A stretch of 7,352 nucleotides of DNA. Source: JBAXGE01 sp044344145. Its GTDB lineage: Bacteria > Planctomycetota > Phycisphaerae > WQYP01. The DNA lies in contig JBIJDM010000146.1 of NCBI GenBank assembly GCA_044344145.1, positions 1 through 7,352 on the forward strand. Reading direction: 5' to 3'. The translations under genes and the position numbers were made by a program. Under the pieces are notes generated by a model. That model did no database searches and had not been told where the DNA came from. It saw only the letters and a program-made list of their open reading frames with translations. Below, piece after piece: positions 5,509-7,352 of the stretch (position 1 is its first letter; the number at the start of each line of letters is the position of its first letter).

Positions 5509-7352
5509 TTACTGGGCTGGCTTGCGTACATCGTAACAATAGATGCCGTCCATCCCGCGGATAATCAGGCGGCCATCCACCACCACATTGGCGATGGGCA
5601 TATTGCCGTAGGCGGTGGTATCGTTGTGGGGCGGGCGCCAAATGGTGCCCAGGGGGCCGAAGTTTTCGCCGTCGGCATTGAACATCTGGATATGTTGCAT
5701 GCCATGCTGACATTCCGGCTGCCAGAAAATCCGCTGATCCACGGAAACAAAGATCGGATTGCTGTGGGCCATAAAGTCCGGCAGATTTTTGATTGTCTTG
5801 CCGGTGGTCAAATCGAGACAGAACGCCCCCACGTCCTGAAACGCGGTGAACACGTAGTTATTGGCGATGGTCAGCCCCACGTGCCCGTCTTCCATGCTCC
5901 CGCCGATTTCATTGCGCCAGGCCAGAGTGATTTTGTCGTCCACCACTTTTAACGCCACGATATTGCCGGGAACTTTTTTATCTTTCGGTTCCACAGTTTC
6001 AAAACTCACAATATAAGGCCCCGAGCAGATCAGGTTGGCACCCAGACCTTCGCCGAGTTCGCGTTTACCTTTCTTGTCAAAGCCGCCGGGAAATTCGCCC
6101 CGCGCCACCGTGGCGCCGGTGCCGGGGTCCACCAGCAGCAGCGTGGGGCCCACCAGCAAGACCCGTTCCTGATTGGCAATCAGCATGCGCCGTGCTCCAG
6201 TAGCGCCGGGCGCCTGCCACAATTCCTTCCCCGTGCGTAAATCCAAGCCCACGGTACCTTTCTGAGCCGTCCACACGACCACATCCCCACTGATCACCGG
6301 GCCAATCGCCCCTTGATTGTGCGGAATCGGGCCATTACCCCCGCGGGTCCAGAGCAACTGTCCGGTTTTGGCGTCGTAGGCGTGCAGGCCCCAGGAATAA
6401 TCCGACACGACCAATACCCCCTTGGCCACGCTGGGGGTGTGATTGAGGCCGCGCCATTTGTGGGTCTGATAATTGCCCTGTTTATTGGCCCAAACCGATT
6501 CCCACAGGGTCTGGCCGGTGGTGGCATCCAAACACGTTACCACCACATCCGCACGCTGGGCGAAAAAGCGCCGGATGGAGGTCTGTTCCAAGGCGTTATC
6601 CTGAAATTTGGCCAGCAGGTCGGCGTCCGCCACGCCGGGCTCATCGGCCGGGCGGTAGTGATACAGATACACCCGTCCGTCGGCCACAATCGGCGAGGAA
6701 CTGCCCCCGCACAAAGTGCCGTAGGCCGCGCGGTCTTTGTAGCGGCTGTCCACGCCGGTACCCCAACCCGATAACGTCACAGCTTCACTGCGCCAGAGCG
6801 GCTTTGCCTGGGCCAGATCATCCAAGAGCGGTTTGCCATAGTCCGGCCCGCGCGCCCCGGCCAGCACCCCATAAAATCCTGGCCAATCCTGCCCGGCGGT
6901 CAAACCGTACTCTTTCTGTGTGGTCGCCGCAGCGCACAATAGCCCAGTTACCTTCCCGGTCGCAGTTTTCTCCCCCACCTGAGTGCGCCATGTACCGGTT
7001 AATTTCTGGTCGGGCCCAATCTGCATTTTAAGCGTCATGGTCAGCGCGGCCAGCCGGGACTGCGGCGCCCAGATACTTACCAGACGCAAGTCCATTTCGG
7101 CCTGAATTTCCTGACCAGCCGTTTGGCCCCGAAGGGCATCGGTCAAGAGCTTGGGCTGCCCCTTAGGCTCCGGACAGCCGGGCAATTGACTGGTCAAGGT
7201 CCAAAACTGGACCGGCTTACCCGCACGTAACGCTAAAAACACCCGCCACGTTTTGTCGCCCTCGGTCAAGGTCAACCACGCGGTCTGATATTCGCCCTGC
7301 GGATGGGTTACGGTGGGTTGCGGGGGAATGGCGGGTGGCACGGCGGGCAGAG
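5509..7352 (-). CDS. PQQ-like beta-propeller repeat protein (5' end outside window)
   Basis: At least 610 residues are visible. The frame stays open through the right edge (reading L-P-A-V-P-P at the boundary), and the first in-frame start-like codon, a GTG at 7341, is probably internal. The true start, and perhaps a signal peptide, lie beyond 7352. Numbering from that GTG, residues 1-140 form a beta-rich N-terminal region. QDWPGFYG (151-158) then opens the propeller, as in many planctomycete PQQ-repeat proteins. Blades are marked by DATTGQTLW (272-280), DAKTGQLLW (323-331), DLRTGKELW (367-375), DPGTGATV (405-412) and DLTTGKTI (510-517). I see no vicinal Cys pair or haem CxxCH, so a true quinoprotein dehydrogenase is unlikely; a structural or binding role outside the cytoplasm is inferred. 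It is convergent with the ATPase gene, with 33 bases between the stops. Confidence 0.9.
   Translation of the reverse strand, partial: LPAVPPAIPPQPTVTHPQGEYQTAWLTLTEGDKTWRVFLALRAGKPVQFWTLTSQLPGCPEPKGQPKLLTDALRGQTAGQEIQAEMDLRLVSIWAPQSRLAALTMTLKMQIGPDQKLTGTWRTQVGEKTATGKVTGLLCAAATTQKEYGLTAGQDWPGFYGVLAGARGPDYGKPLLDDLAQAKPLWRSEAVTLSGWGTGVDSRYKDRAAYGTLCGGSSSPIVADGRVYLYHYRPADEPGVADADLLAKFQDNALEQTSIRRFFAQRADVVVTCLDATTGQTLWESVWANKQGNYQTHKWRGLNHTPSVAKGVLVVSDYSWGLHAYDAKTGQLLWTRGGNGPIPHNQGAIGPVISGDVVVWTAQKGTVGLDLRTGKELWQAPGATGARRMLIANQERVLLVGPTLLLVDPGTGATVARGEFPGGFDKKGKRELGEGLGANLICSGPYIVSFETVEPKDKKVPGNIVALKVVDDKITLAWRNEIGGSMEDGHVGLTIANNYVFTAFQDVGAFCLDLTTGKTIKNLPDFMAHSNPIFVSVDQRIFWQPECQHGMQHIQMFNADGENFGPLGTIWRPPHNDTTAYGNMPIANVVVDGRLIIRGMDGIYCYDVRKPAQ

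Noticed and set aside
5501..5528. Hairpin CGCAAG / CTTGCG at the 3' end of the propeller gene as a terminator
   Set aside because: The six-pair stem has a 12-base loop, overlaps the last codons, and has no T-run on either strand. It does not qualify as an intrinsic terminator.
5500..5952. 150-codon open frame on the plus strand over the propeller gene
   Set aside because: It is antisense to clear PQQ-type repeats, has no ribosome site and no recognisable domain.

Overview
The window reads as an ordinary chromosomal segment of a free-living, moderately GC-rich bacterium. The best guess is the PVC superphylum (Planctomycetota, Verrucomicrobiota or Lentisphaerota; a Phycisphaerae-like planctomycete would fit). 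The reasons are a secreted PQQ-like beta-propeller protein whose 'DWPGFYG'-type opening is common in that group, a Trp-rich secreted protein I cannot name, and short, loosely grouped operons. This placement is inference; no rRNA or other marker is present.

Layout, left to right. (1) 1-812, minus strand: the N-terminal 270 codons of metX (homoserine O-acetyltransferase, methionine synthesis), running off the left edge. (2) 813-1008: a divergent intergenic region with candidate promoters for both sides, a 23-bp dyad and a degenerate repeated element. (3) 1009-2876, plus strand: rfbA and rfbB, the first two steps of the dTDP-L-rhamnose/dTDP-deoxysugar pathway, closed by a good intrinsic terminator at 2922-2956. 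rfbC and rfbD do not follow. (4) 3038-4126, plus strand: an exported, Cys- and Trp-rich protein of unknown function, transcribed alone between two terminators (second one at 4158-4180). (5) 4181-4287: an AT-rich promoter region. (6) 4288-5475, plus strand: an AAA_14/DUF4143 ATPase with altered residues in its nuclease-like C-terminal domain. (7) 5509-7352, minus strand, convergent with the ATPase: a large PQQ-like beta-propeller protein whose 5' end lies beyond the right edge.

Functionally, rfbA and rfbB form a two-gene operon feeding activated deoxysugars to the cell surface. The unknown secreted protein and the propeller protein are probably both extracytoplasmic. The ATPase and metX have no visible link to either. 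I saw no CRISPR array, tRNA, rRNA, IS element, prophage or multi-gene defence system, and no convincing undescribed multi-gene system. The points most worth a second look are the unknown secreted family, the apparently leaderless metX, the dyad and repeats in the metX/rfbA intergenic region, the dyad over the ATPase start codon, the lone rfbAB pair, and the altered DUF4143 residues.
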